Below are positions 23,627 through 31,940 of a stretch of DNA of 50,144 nucleotides, in pieces. The notes under the pieces were generated by a model. It worked only from the letters and a program-made list of their open reading frames with translations. It was not told the DNA's origin and made no database searches. Source of the DNA: Planctomycetota bacterium. GTDB lineage: Bacteria; Planctomycetota; Phycisphaerae; Phycisphaerales; SM1A02. The position numbers and the translations under genes were made by a program. The stretch lies in NCBI GenBank assembly GCA_902521645.1, contig CABYSN010000003.1, positions 1 through 50,144 on the forward strand. Reading direction: 5' to 3'. The first letter of the stretch is position 1, and each line of letters starts with the position of its first letter.

Positions 23627-23947
23627 ATGGCACGTTCTTCAACCAACAAGCAGGGCATCGAAATCGTCGAGCCGATCGGAACCCGGGTTCTCATCCGAAA
23701 GGACGAGGACAAGAAGGTCACCAAGGTCGGGATTCACCTTCCCGACAAGATCGAGATTCCGACCCTCACCGGACGCATCGTGGCGATCAGCATGCAGATC
23801 GATCGTGACGAGGACTATCCCATCAAGCAGTACGATCGGATCCTCTTCAATCCGAAGAACGGCGTGCCGGTCGATTTCGAAGGTGACAACCGTCTCTTCG
23901 TGATTCCCGTCGAAGACGTCGTCGCGGTCTTTCGCAAGGAAGAGTGA
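23627..23947 (+). CDS. GroES-like (chaperonin 10 family) protein
   Basis: A 106-aa protein of the Cpn10 fold: IEPIGTRVLIRKDED near the N terminus matches the family's first strands, then GIHLPDK, GRIVAIS, YDRILFNPKNG and VIPVEDVVAVF. It is slightly longer than typical GroES (about 97 aa), has an extended N terminus, and its mobile loop region (KKVTKVGIHLPDKIEI) lacks the usual glycine-rich hydrophobic tip, so interaction with GroEL is uncertain. No groEL is adjacent. It starts 4 bp upstream of aroA in the same direction and probably shares its transcript. An ATG at 23618 is an alternative start but would lie within the -10-like element. Confidence 0.8.
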   Translation: MARSSTNKQGIEIVEPIGTRVLIRKDEDKKVTKVGIHLPDKIEIPTLTGRIVAISMQIDRDEDYPIKQYDRILFNPKNGVPVDFEGDNRLFVIPVEDVVAVFRKEE

Positions 23948-23951
23948 CTCG

Positions 23952-25259
23952 ATGAACGAACGCGACGCAGAACTCGACCCGGCTCGAGCCATGGATGTTG
24001 CCGAGCGTGCGTTCGATCGCGTCATGTCACCTCCGGGTTCGAAGAGCCTCACCAACCGAGCCTTGATTCTGGCGGCGTTGTCACGCGGCGAGTCGTTGCT
24101 CCGTGCGCCACTCGTCTCGGAGGACACCTGTGGCCTTCGTGATGCGCTGGCTTCGCTCGGTGCCTCCGTTCGGGTCTCGAACTCGTCCGTCGAGGTCTGG
24201 CACATGCAAGGTTGTGATGGCGTGTTGCCCGGAGGCGGACGCGTCGATCTCGGCGATGGCGGCACGCCGAGCCGATTCATGCTGGCGGCCGCAGCCCTCG
24301 CAGCGCGCGACGTGGTGGTCGATGGCAGTCCTCGCATGCGGGAGCGTCCCGTGGCAGAGGGGATCGAACTGCTCCGTCGACTTGGCGTGACAGTGCAGGG
24401 GACCGGTCAGCCCGAGCATCTTCCGGTGACGATCCAGGGTGATTCAGGCTGTGCGGGGGGCGTTCTGGAGGTCGGGCGGACCGCATCGAGCCAGTTCATC
24501 TCGGCGCTTCTTCTCATCGCGCCCTGGACCGCCGGGGGCATCACCGTCCGTTTCACCGAGCCGCCGACCAGTCGAACCTACCTCGAGCTCACCGTCGATC
24601 TTCTTCGGCGTCTCGGTGCCACGGTCGAGATGCCCCACGCGGACATGATCCGCGTCATGGGAACACCTCTCGAGTCGTTCGAACTTGGAATCGAGCCTGA
24701 CGCGAGTTCCGCCGTCTACTGGTGGGCCGCCGCCGCGATGGTGCCGGGTGCGAGGGTGCATGTTCCGATTCCGGACGACAGCATGCAACCGGACCTTCGT
24801 GCCGTCGATCTGCTTGAGACGATGGGCGCGCGGGTCGAGCGCTCGGCTGATGGCATCGCCGTCACCGGTCCGGACGAACTTCATGCGGCACGGCTCGATG
24901 CCGAAGGGTGTCCGGATGCGGCGGTCATGCTTGCCGTGGTGGCGGCAGCTGCCAGAGGCGTCACCAGAATCGATGGCCTGCACACCCTGCGCGTGAAGGA
25001 AACCGATCGAATACACGCGCTGGCCTGCGAGCTTGCCAAGACCGGCTGCACCGTCCGTGCATTGTCCGATGCGATCGAGATCGATCCTTCGACCATGTCC
25101 GCCGGCCAGGTCTCGATCAGGACCTGGAACGATCACCGGATGGCGATGGCCTTCGGGGTGCTCGGGCTGGTCCGAGCCGGGGTGTCGATCGAGAATCCAT
25201 CCTGCGTGAACAAGAGCTATCCCGGTTTCTGGGACGATCGCGCCGCTCTTCTCGACTGA
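23952..25259 (+). CDS. aroA: 3-phosphoshikimate 1-carboxyvinyltransferase (EPSP synthase)
   Basis: A 435-aa enzyme transferring enolpyruvate from PEP to shikimate-3-phosphate in aromatic amino-acid synthesis. Signatures: PPGSKSLTNRALILAAL (phosphate/PEP site, about 27-43), LGDGGTPSRFM, LRVKETDRIHAL and WNDHRMAMAF. The C terminus NPSCVNKSYPGFWDDRAAL is typical. The length matches class I enzymes, and the LGDGGTPSRF loop stands where many bacterial enzymes have G-N-A-G-T. It begins 4 bp after the GroES-like stop, so the two are probably co-transcribed. The ABC exporter gene starts 42 bp downstream. Confidence 0.96.
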   Translation: MNERDAELDPARAMDVAERAFDRVMSPPGSKSLTNRALILAALSRGESLLRAPLVSEDTCGLRDALASLGASVRVSNSSVEVWHMQGCDGVLPGGGRVDLGDGGTPSRFMLAAAALAARDVVVDGSPRMRERPVAEGIELLRRLGVTVQGTGQPEHLPVTIQGDSGCAGGVLEVGRTASSQFISALLLIAPWTAGGITVRFTEPPTSRTYLELTVDLLRRLGATVEMPHADMIRVMGTPLESFELGIEPDASSAVYWWAAAAMVPGARVHVPIPDDSMQPDLRAVDLLETMGARVERSADGIAVTGPDELHAARLDAEGCPDAAVMLAVVAAAARGVTRIDGLHTLRVKETDRIHALACELAKTGCTVRALSDAIEIDPSTMSAGQVSIRTWNDHRMAMAFGVLGLVRAGVSIENPSCVNKSYPGFWDDRAALLD

Positions 25260-25301
25260 ACCTGAACATGGTGGCGTGGAATCGTCGATACTGAAGGTCA
25301 T

Positions 25302-27119
25302 ATGAACGCTTTCTGGACATTCGCACGAAAGATGCTGCGCGCCCGGCTGATGCTGGTGCTGGCGATGGTGTTCGCGGTGCTTTCCGCAGGTGGACTGGGT
25401 GCGGGCCTGCTGAGTCTGGCACCGATGCTGCAGGTCATCCTCGGTGAGGATGGTGGTTCGCTTCGTTCGGTGGCGGAGGCCCACAATCTCGCCGGTTCCT
25501 TTCCCGAGCTGCCCGCGGGTCTGGTCGAAAGTCTGCCCACCGATCCCATGGAGGGCGTGGTGCTGCTTCTGATCGGAATCGGCGTACTCACCATTCTCGG
25601 GGCGACCGCGAATTTCGGTCATCAATTCTGTTCCCAGACGGTGTCGATCTCGACCGTGGCGCGGATCCGACTCGATGCCTTCAGGCACGCCGTCGAGATG
25701 CCGCTCTCCGATGTGTTCCGCTTCGGGCCTTCCGAGATCGTGAGTCGGATCAACAAGGATGCGCAGGCGTTGCAGCAGGGATTCAACACCTTGCTCGGCA
25801 AGACCGTCGCCCAGCTGACCAAGGGGCTCGCAGCCTTCGCGGTGGCGATCTACATCGACTGGCGCCTCACCCTGGTCGCGGTGGTGCTCGGGCCGTTGAT
25901 CGGATTGGTGCTGCGCAAGTTCGGAAAACGAATCAAGCGAGGTGCACGAGGAAGTCTCGATGCGCAGGCCAGTCTGCTGCGCATCTCGAACGAGGCGATC
26001 CAGGGTCTTCGCGCGATCAAGGCGGGAACCGCGGAGCGTGAATCATTCCGACGTTTCTCCGCCGAGAATCGCGAGGTGCTCAAGCAGGATCTTCGAATCA
26101 GAACGGCGCGCGCGATCTCCTCTCCGCTGGTCGAGGCGCTCGCGGTGTGCACCGCACTGGTTCTGGTCGGGGTCGCCTCCAAGCAGATTCTCGATGGCAA
26201 CCTTCAGTTCGATCAGTTCATTCTCGCACTGGCGGCTCTCGGCGTCGCCGGCGGCTCCCTGCGTCCGCTCGCGAATCTCGTCAACGACATTCAGGCGGCC
26301 TCCGCTCCGGCGGATCGCCTTTTCGAGATCCTCGACTGCGAGCGTGAGCGGCATCTCGTCTCCGACCCGGTGCGGATCGGGCGACACGTCGATTCAGTGA
26401 CCTTCGAGAACGTCGTGGTCCGCTACGACGGCGCGAAGAGCAATGCCGTCGACGGCGTCTCCTTGACGGTCAGGCATGGTGAGACGGTCGCGTTCGTCGG
26501 GCCCAACGGATGCGGCAAGACCACGTTGCTCTCCACGGTTTCAGGACTTCTTCGACCGCTTGAGGGTCGGGTGCTTCTTGATGGCGTCGATCTCGCCGGC
26601 GTCGACCTCAGAAGTCTGCGACGGCAGATCGGGGTGGTCACGCAGGAGCCTCTGATCGTTCGGGACACCATTCTGGGCAACATCCTCCTCGGGATGCGAT
26701 CACGTGACGAAGACGCCGCCAGAGCCGCTGCGGGCCTGGCCCTCGCCGATGAATTCATTGAAGAGCTGCCGAACGGCTACCAGACCGAAGTCGGCGAGTT
26801 CGGTTCGACGCTCTCGGGTGGCCAGCGACAGCGTCTGGCGATCGCGCGCGCGATCCTCCGTGATCCGAGTCTCCTGGTGCTCGACGAGGCCACCAGTGCC
26901 ATCGATGCCGAAAGCGAGGATCGGATCAACGATGCCGTCCTCGAATTCGGCCGTGGGAGAACGGTCCTGGTGATCGCGCACCGAATGGCGACGATTCTCG
27001 CCGCGGATCGGATCGTCGTCATGGATGAAGGTCGGATCGTGGATGACGGAACGCATGCGGAGCTGCTCGAACGATGCCCGTTGTACGAACGGCTGGCACG
27101 TCCCGTTCCTATGTCCTGA
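25302..27119 (+). CDS. ABC transporter, fused permease and ATPase (MsbA-like exporter)
   Basis: A 605-aa half-transporter. The N-terminal six-helix membrane domain covers about residues 1-340. The ATPase domain covers about 355-600 with Walker A GPNGCGKTT, Q-loop (VVTQEPLIV), signature LSGGQRQRLAIARAI, Walker B LLVLDEATSAID and the H-loop IAHRMATI. As a type IV exporter it would work as a homodimer in the inner membrane, moving lipids, lipid A or other hydrophobic compounds; the substrate cannot be read from sequence. AAGG lies about 6 nt before the ATG. It follows aroA closely and converges with the coiled-coil gene at 27136, with only 16 bp between stops. Confidence 0.93.
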   Translation: MNAFWTFARKMLRARLMLVLAMVFAVLSAGGLGAGLLSLAPMLQVILGEDGGSLRSVAEAHNLAGSFPELPAGLVESLPTDPMEGVVLLLIGIGVLTILGATANFGHQFCSQTVSISTVARIRLDAFRHAVEMPLSDVFRFGPSEIVSRINKDAQALQQGFNTLLGKTVAQLTKGLAAFAVAIYIDWRLTLVAVVLGPLIGLVLRKFGKRIKRGARGSLDAQASLLRISNEAIQGLRAIKAGTAERESFRRFSAENREVLKQDLRIRTARAISSPLVEALAVCTALVLVGVASKQILDGNLQFDQFILALAALGVAGGSLRPLANLVNDIQAASAPADRLFEILDCERERHLVSDPVRIGRHVDSVTFENVVVRYDGAKSNAVDGVSLTVRHGETVAFVGPNGCGKTTLLSTVSGLLRPLEGRVLLDGVDLAGVDLRSLRRQIGVVTQEPLIVRDTILGNILLGMRSRDEDAARAAAGLALADEFIEELPNGYQTEVGEFGSTLSGGQRQRLAIARAILRDPSLLVLDEATSAIDAESEDRINDAVLEFGRGRTVLVIAHRMATILAADRIVVMDEGRIVDDGTHAELLERCPLYERLARPVPMS

Positions 27120-27135
27120 GTCCGGCGAGAGGGCT

Positions 27136-27768
27136 TCACCCGGCTCGCATGACGATCCACACCGCGGTGACGAGCGTGAGCCCCGCGACCACGCAGGTCA
27201 CGATGGTGGCTGTACCGAGTCGTTTCTGCTGTTCGGCGAGTCTGGTGTTCTGACGGTTCATGGAATCGACCATCTCCCTGGAACGTTCGTTCGTCGTTCT
27301 CTGTTGATCGGAGATCGCCTCGAGGCAGGTCTGGAGATCCTGGAGTCGAGTGACCAGAGTTTCCGTCGTTCCCTGTGATGCGAGCAGCTGATCGCTGAGG
27401 GCCGTCAGGGTCCGTGCCTGTCGGTCGCCGGAGGCGGTCAGGGCCTCGATCGAACCACCAAGCACTCGTTCGCGATCGGTGAGATCGGCTTTGAGCGTCT
27501 CGATCAGTCCGGCGATGTCGCGCTCTCCGGATCCGATCGCATCGAGTCTTTGGACCGCCTGGCGTGCGAGGGGCGTGAGCGCCTCGAGCTGTCCTTCGAT
27601 CCTGGTCTGCGCGGCGGCCTGTCTGGTCGCGACCAGGGTCACTCTTTCCAGCGCTTCCATCGGAACCACGTCGGGCAGCTCCGGGGTGCTTGAATCGGAT
27701 TCTCCTCGAGCGACGTCGAGTTCCAGTGGTGACTTCGACGAGAACATCCTGCGAAAGGTCTTGAGCAT
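27136..27768 (-). CDS. coiled-coil protein with C-terminal membrane anchor
   Basis: A 210-aa protein of unknown function. Residues 1-40 are polar. Residues about 40-180 are a near-continuous helical, coiled-coil-like stretch rich in Leu, Ala, Gln and Arg. Residues about 185-207 form one transmembrane helix (ATIVTCVVAGLTLVTAVWIVM), so it is a tail-anchored type with a long cytoplasmic rod. The layout recalls methyl-accepting or scaffold proteins but has no known signalling motif. A strong AAGGAGG ribosome site precedes the ATG. It is divergent from the BtuF-like gene, with 68 bp between starts. Confidence 0.75.
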   Translation of the reverse strand: MLKTFRRMFSSKSPLELDVARGESDSSTPELPDVVPMEALERVTLVATRQAAAQTRIEGQLEALTPLARQAVQRLDAIGSGERDIAGLIETLKADLTDRERVLGGSIEALTASGDRQARTLTALSDQLLASQGTTETLVTRLQDLQTCLEAISDQQRTTNERSREMVDSMNRQNTRLAEQQKRLGTATIVTCVVAGLTLVTAVWIVMRAG

Positions 27769-27836
27769 GGGGCCTCCTTGCCTGCGGGGTCAGTGTACAT
27801 GCAGCGGCGGGACCGGGCGCATAGGATCGCAGACCA

Positions 27837-28742
27837 ATGCAGCCCTCACATGGCACATCCTGGTTGGGTGTTCTGTTGATGGGGTTCCTTGCGGGGCTCT
27901 TCACCGGGTGCGATCGCACCCCTGTGACCTCCTCAAAGGTGGCCCCATCCGCACCTCGAATCGTGTCCCTCTCGCCTGCTCTGACGCAGGCTTTGATCGA
28001 TTTCGACTGTCAGGCGCTTCTGGTCGGACGAACGCCCTTCGCACCCGGGGAGGTCGAAGCGGTTCCCGTCGTCGGTGATCTGCTCGCCCCCGATCTCGAA
28101 CGACTTCTGGTGGTGTCGCCGACTCTGCTGCTGGTTCAGCCGGCTTCCTCGGGGATCGATCCCGATCTGCTCGCACTTGCGAAGACCCGTGGCTGGCGCC
28201 TCGCAAGCTGGCGCATCGATCGCATCTCCGACATCGATCGAATCGTGGAGGAGCTTCCCGCTCTGTTGATCGAGGAAGGTGTCGCGCCGGAACCGGTCCG
28301 CACGAAGGTGGCCGCCTGGCGTCGACGAAGTCTCGAGCTGCTCGTGCCCGTTCCCGCGTTCTCCGAGCTTGGTGACGTCGTCGTTCTCTATGGAGTCGAT
28401 CCACCCTCCGCTTTCGGTCGGGACACCTATGTCGATGATGTGCTCTCCGCACTGGGTCTTGAGAATGCCTTGCAGCGCTCGGGGTATCCCGAGCTTTCGC
28501 TCGAGGATCTTCTGGTGCTTGCGCCTAGAACGGTGGTCGTCCTCGGTCGCGATGAACACACCGCGCAGACGAATGCCGATGAACTCGCGCTGCGTCTGGA
28601 ATCACTCGGTGGCACCACGACGTTCATCGGTGCGGACGGTTCCAAGCTGTTGATCCCCGGGACCGGTGTGCTTGATGGTGTCGAGGCTCTGCGTGCGAGG
28701 CTTCAAGGTGTTCTCGAGATGGCATCGGGGGGTGACTCGTGA
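27837..28742 (+). CDS. ABC transporter substrate-binding lipoprotein, BtuF/FecB type
   Basis: A 301-aa periplasmic binding protein. The N terminus is a lipoprotein signal with lipobox LFTGC (Cys 25). The two-lobed TroA/BtuF fold is seen in IVSLSPALTQALIDF, VVGDLLAPDLERLLVVSPTLLL and the later YVDDVLSALGLENAL, SLEDLLVLAPRTVVVLG. It captures cobalamin or a ferric chelate and passes it to the permease. It is the first of three genes in an operon, overlapping the permease start (GTGA). No cobalamin riboswitch fits in the 68-bp spacer upstream. A TAGGAT -10-like element ends 9 nt before the ATG. Confidence 0.88.
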   Translation: MQPSHGTSWLGVLLMGFLAGLFTGCDRTPVTSSKVAPSAPRIVSLSPALTQALIDFDCQALLVGRTPFAPGEVEAVPVVGDLLAPDLERLLVVSPTLLLVQPASSGIDPDLLALAKTRGWRLASWRIDRISDIDRIVEELPALLIEEGVAPEPVRTKVAAWRRRSLELLVPVPAFSELGDVVVLYGVDPPSAFGRDTYVDDVLSALGLENALQRSGYPELSLEDLLVLAPRTVVVLGRDEHTAQTNADELALRLESLGGTTTFIGADGSKLLIPGTGVLDGVEALRARLQGVLEMASGGDS

Positions 28743-29740
28743 CCGCTCGTCGTCTTTCAGGCTTCCTGATTCTGCTTGGCATCGTGCTGATGGCTCTGGC
28801 GGTCCGGCTCTTCTTCGGACCGGTCGTTGATGCGCAAGGCGACTGGACCTACGAGTTCGGATGGCCTGCGTCCGATCGAGTGTCGCTCAGACTCGGGGCG
28901 GCCTGTTCGGCCATCGCCGCGGGTTGGGCTCTGGGCCTGGCTGGTCTTCTGTTGCAGGTGCTGTTGCGAAATCCACTGGCCTCTCCCTGGATACTCGGGC
29001 TGTCGAGCGGAGCCGGGCTGGGTGTGATGATCGTGCTCGCCGCCTCCGCATTCGCCGGGATCGCCGCGCCCTCGGGTGGTGCTCTGGTGATTCCGGCATC
29101 ACTGGGTGCGCTTGGTGCGTTGTTGATCACCTGGTTGCTCGGTCGCGAGAACGGGGTGCTCGAACCTCTTCGTCTGCTGCTGGTCGGGGTGATCGTCGCC
29201 GCTCTGGCAGGATCTCTCTCGATGGCGTTGCAGGATGTCGTGCCACATGGTCTGCGCGGTGATTTCATCGACTGGATGATGGGGCGCATCCCGGAGGCGC
29301 CTGCCCGCAGCGTGCTTTCGATCACGTTGGTGGTCTCCCTGCTCTGCACCATCGTGGCGGTCAGAGGGGCCGACCTCATCGACCTCTCCTGTCTCGGAGA
29401 TGATGAAGCGCGCTCGAGCGGTCTGTCGATCGTACGCCTTCGTACCTTGCTCTTTCTGGGAGCGGGCGCGTTGACCGCGGCCGCGGTGGCGCTGGTCGGT
29501 CCGATCGGTTTCGTGGGACTTCTCGCACCGCATCTGGCGCGAATCCTCGTCGGTCCGGAGCACCGTGCGCTCGTGCCGGCGACCTGCCTGGCGGGTGCTG
29601 CGATGCTGCTCGGTGCCGAAGCCATCCGCCAGTTCATCGATCTGGGCGGTGGTCGCCTGCATGTGGGTGTGATCACGGCACTTCTCGGTGGCCCGTTCTT
29701 TCTGTGGTTGCTCTGCTCGGGACGGGGGTGGGGTCGATGA
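28739..29740 (+). CDS. FecCD/BtuC-family ABC importer permease
   Basis: A 333-aa inner-membrane permease with about nine to ten helices. Family features: LLLQVLLRNPLASPWILGLSSGAGLGV near residue 80, LRLLLVGVIVAALAGSLSMAL, the GLSIVRLRTLLFLGAGALTAAAVALVGPIGFVGLLAPH coupling region, and a C-terminal LHVGVITALLGGPFFLWLL. As in BtuCD, two copies would form the pore. The start codon is GTG, overlapping the binding-protein stop (GTGA). The stop overlaps the ATPase start (ATGA at 29737-29740). Substrate: vitamin B12 or iron-siderophore; not decidable here. Confidence 0.93.
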   Translation: MTARRLSGFLILLGIVLMALAVRLFFGPVVDAQGDWTYEFGWPASDRVSLRLGAACSAIAAGWALGLAGLLLQVLLRNPLASPWILGLSSGAGLGVMIVLAASAFAGIAAPSGGALVIPASLGALGALLITWLLGRENGVLEPLRLLLVGVIVAALAGSLSMALQDVVPHGLRGDFIDWMMGRIPEAPARSVLSITLVVSLLCTIVAVRGADLIDLSCLGDDEARSSGLSIVRLRTLLFLGAGALTAAAVALVGPIGFVGLLAPHLARILVGPEHRALVPATCLAGAAMLLGAEAIRQFIDLGGGRLHVGVITALLGGPFFLWLLCSGRGWGR

Positions 29741-30492
29741 TCACGCTTCGTTCGGTCGGTCATGACTACGGTCGGGGACCCGTCCTCAAGGACGTCTCGC
29801 TCGAACTCGCACCGGGACGTGTCACGGTTCTGTGCGGTCCGAACGCGGTGGGGAAGACCACCTTGCTTCGCATCATGGCCGGCGTGCTCTCGCCCACTCG
29901 GGGTGACCTCCTGCTCGGGGAACGTCCTTTCGAGACTCTGGGAGCACGTGGTCGCGCGCGAAGTCTCGCCTTCATGTCACAGCGATTCGAATGTTCCTCC
30001 GGTTTCACGGTCCGGCGAATACTCGAACTGGCGCGCGTGATGATCGGTCGCGATCAGACGGCGATCGACGTCGTCGTCGAGTCGCTTGATCTGGAAGGCC
30101 TCCTGTCGCGGACGTTGGCGACGCTTTCGACCGGGCAGGCGCAACGTGTGGCCTGTGCGCGGGCATTGATTCAGGCGCCTCTCGATGGAGTGGTGCTTCT
30201 CGATGAACCTCTTGCGGCCCTCGATCCGGCGTGGTCCGAGCGAGTGAGCGCGTTGCTGGTCGGTCGCGCGCGGCAGGGGACCACCGTGGTGGTCAGCGTT
30301 CATGAGCTGCCCGTGGCCGCTCGGCTTGCCGAGGATGCGATGCTGCTCTCGACGGGATGTGCGCTCAGGCATGGTCCGGCGGCGAGCGTTCTGACGCCTT
30401 CCGAACTCGAGGAGGCCTTCGGTGTGCCGTTCGAGATGGTCCGGACCGGCGATGGACGGGATGTGCCGCTGCCGGTGAACGGGCGATCCTGA
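29737..30492 (+). CDS. ABC importer ATP-binding protein, BtuD/FecE type
   Basis: A 251-aa cytoplasmic ATPase driving the permease encoded just upstream. Walker A is GPNAVGKTT (about 33-41), the signature is LSTGQAQRVACARAL (the usual Gly after LS is Thr), Walker B is VVLLDEPLAALD, and the H-loop His lies in VVSVHELP. ATG 29737 overlaps the permease stop (ATGA), so the frame starting at 29704 inside the permease is rejected. The three genes 27837-30492 form a complete B12/iron-chelate importer apart from an outer-membrane receptor, which is not in the window. Confidence 0.92.
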   Translation: MITLRSVGHDYGRGPVLKDVSLELAPGRVTVLCGPNAVGKTTLLRIMAGVLSPTRGDLLLGERPFETLGARGRARSLAFMSQRFECSSGFTVRRILELARVMIGRDQTAIDVVVESLDLEGLLSRTLATLSTGQAQRVACARALIQAPLDGVVLLDEPLAALDPAWSERVSALLVGRARQGTTVVVSVHELPVAARLAEDAMLLSTGCALRHGPAASVLTPSELEEAFGVPFEMVRTGDGRDVPLPVNGRS

Positions 30493-30518
30493 CGCTCCCG
30501 CCGCGGCATTGGTAGACT
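30489..30518 (+). promoter_or_regulatory. candidate leaderless-type promoter
   Basis: CTGACG (30489-30494) and TAGACT (30513-30518) are spaced by 18 bp. The -10 ends 6 nt before ATG 30525, and no Shine-Dalgarno site is present, so the start codon probably lies at or near the 5' end of the mRNA. The -35 overlaps the stop of the ABC ATPase gene. Confidence 0.45.
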
Positions 30519-30524
30519 GTGGGC

Positions 30525-31241
30525 ATGCTTGGTCTGGGTGAACTCATCTTCGTTCTGGTGATCGTGGTGCAAGGTGTCGCCGCCATTGCCGCCGCCGCCC
30601 ACAAGAAGAAGCAGCGAGCCGCCGCCCGTGCGAAGGAGATCGAAGCGCTCGAGGGTCCCGGCGCGGCTCCAGCGCGATCCTTCGATGATGCGGGGGATCT
30701 CGCGAGAGAGCGAGAGCTGAAGACCGAGCAGAAGCGTCTCGAAAAGCAACGGAAACGAGAGGCCCGTCAGGCCCAGGTGAAGCAACTGCGCGAGGCGATG
30801 GAACAGTCCTCCGGGATGAGCATGAAGGATGCGATGTCGATGATGGGTCTTCCCGTCGCGACCGAACAGCCCCCGGCAGCCCCGACCAGGGCATCCGTCT
30901 CCGTCGACCCCGCTCCAGGTGCTCCGGATCTTTCAGGAATGAGAGCCGTTCCTCCAATGCCACCGCCAGCTGCGCGGCCTGCCATGAGCCGCCCGGTCGC
31001 CAATGACGAGGCTGGATCCGCTCAGTCCTCCGGTCGGAAAGCCAAGCGTTCTCCCTTCGCCTCCTCGGGGGCCGGAAGCGAAAACGCCAGCGGGCTTCGC
31101 AGCGGGCGAGGCGTACAGCCCTCCGGTCTGGGTCTGAGGAAGACCTTGCGCAACCGCCGCGCCCTTCGACAGGCATTCGTGCTCAAGACCCTGCTTGAGC
31201 CACCGGTCGCCCTTCAGGATGATCCTGAAACGCTCCGCTGA
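30525..31241 (+). CDS. membrane-anchored, charged/low-complexity protein
   Basis: A 238-aa protein, no family recognised. Residues 1-25 are one N-terminal transmembrane helix (GLGELIFVLVIVVQGVAAIAAAA), followed by a basic and coiled-coil-like region to about residue 95 (HKKKQRAAARAKEIEALE... KRLEKQRKREARQAQVKQ). A Pro/Ala-rich linker follows (PPAAPTRASV, PPMPPPAARPAM). A conserved-looking basic segment near the C terminus (RKTLRNRRALRQAFVLKTLLEPPVAL) is typical of planctomycete proteins that keep a short terminal motif. The ATG at 30525 lies 6 nt after a -10-like TAGACT. It follows the importer operon by 32 bp but may have its own promoter. Confidence 0.65.
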   Translation: MLGLGELIFVLVIVVQGVAAIAAAAHKKKQRAAARAKEIEALEGPGAAPARSFDDAGDLARERELKTEQKRLEKQRKREARQAQVKQLREAMEQSSGMSMKDAMSMMGLPVATEQPPAAPTRASVSVDPAPGAPDLSGMRAVPPMPPPAARPAMSRPVANDEAGSAQSSGRKAKRSPFASSGAGSENASGLRSGRGVQPSGLGLRKTLRNRRALRQAFVLKTLLEPPVALQDDPETLR

Positions 31242-31377
31242 GCACTCACGTTCGGGCAAGATCGGAGCATGATCGAGGCATTTCGGCCTACATCATCGCG
31301 GCTTCTTGGTACACTTTCGCCCAGATCTCCGTGAGACCGTTTCACTGGAGTGTCTTTTCGCCTTTCAAGGAACGCAC

Positions 31378-31866
31378 ATGATTGATATTCGAAAGCTCAA
31401 GGAACTGGTCCGGCTGATGGTCGCCAACGACCTGTCCGAACTTGATCTCCGCGATGAGCAGGAGACAGTGACATTGCGCCGCCCTGGTCCGCAGCAAGCG
31501 CCCGTGATGATGGCTCCGCAGCAGGCGGTCATGGCTGCCGCACCTGCCGCACCCGCCGCGGCACCCGCCGCCGGTGCTCCGGCTCCACCAGCCGAGGCCG
31601 CTCCTGAGGCGGATCCGATGGAAGGGCTCACTCCAATCGAAAGTCCGATGGTCGGAACCTTCTACGCCTCGCCTTCGCCGGACAAGCCCGCCTTCGTCAA
31701 GGTCGGTGACACCGTCGATGCCAACACCGTGGTCTGTCTGGTCGAGGCCATGAAGATCTTCAACGAGATCAAGGCGGAAGTCTCAGGCACGGTCGAGAAG
31801 ATCCTTCCTGCAAGCGGCGACTCCGTTGAATTCGGACAGCCACTCTTTCTCATTCGTCCCAGCTGA
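31378..31866 (+). CDS. accB: acetyl-CoA carboxylase biotin carboxyl carrier protein
   Basis: A 162-aa BCCP carrying biotin between the carboxylase and carboxyltransferase reactions in fatty-acid synthesis. The N-terminal helix region IDIRKLKELVRLM is typical. A long Ala/Pro linker covers about residues 38-80. The biotinyl domain ends in VEAMKIFNEI, with biotin on K126. AAGGA lies 7 nt before ATG 31378; an upstream in-frame start at 31306 is rejected. A TACACT -10-like element at 31310-31315 may be its promoter. accC follows after 74 bp. The carboxyltransferase genes (accA/accD) are not in the window. Confidence 0.95.
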   Translation: MIDIRKLKELVRLMVANDLSELDLRDEQETVTLRRPGPQQAPVMMAPQQAVMAAAPAAPAAAPAAGAPAPPAEAAPEADPMEGLTPIESPMVGTFYASPSPDKPAFVKVGDTVDANTVVCLVEAMKIFNEIKAEVSGTVEKILPASGDSVEFGQPLFLIRPS

Positions 31867-31940
31867 CAAGTCACGCGCCGTGCGGGTGGTTCGTTCGATG
31901 AACGCCGCCGCTCCACTGCCAAACGATGGAGTCGAACACG

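Noticed and set aside
27769-27836. Cobalamin riboswitch upstream of the BtuF-like gene
   Set aside because: The 68-bp spacer is far too short and has no B12-box-like sequence.
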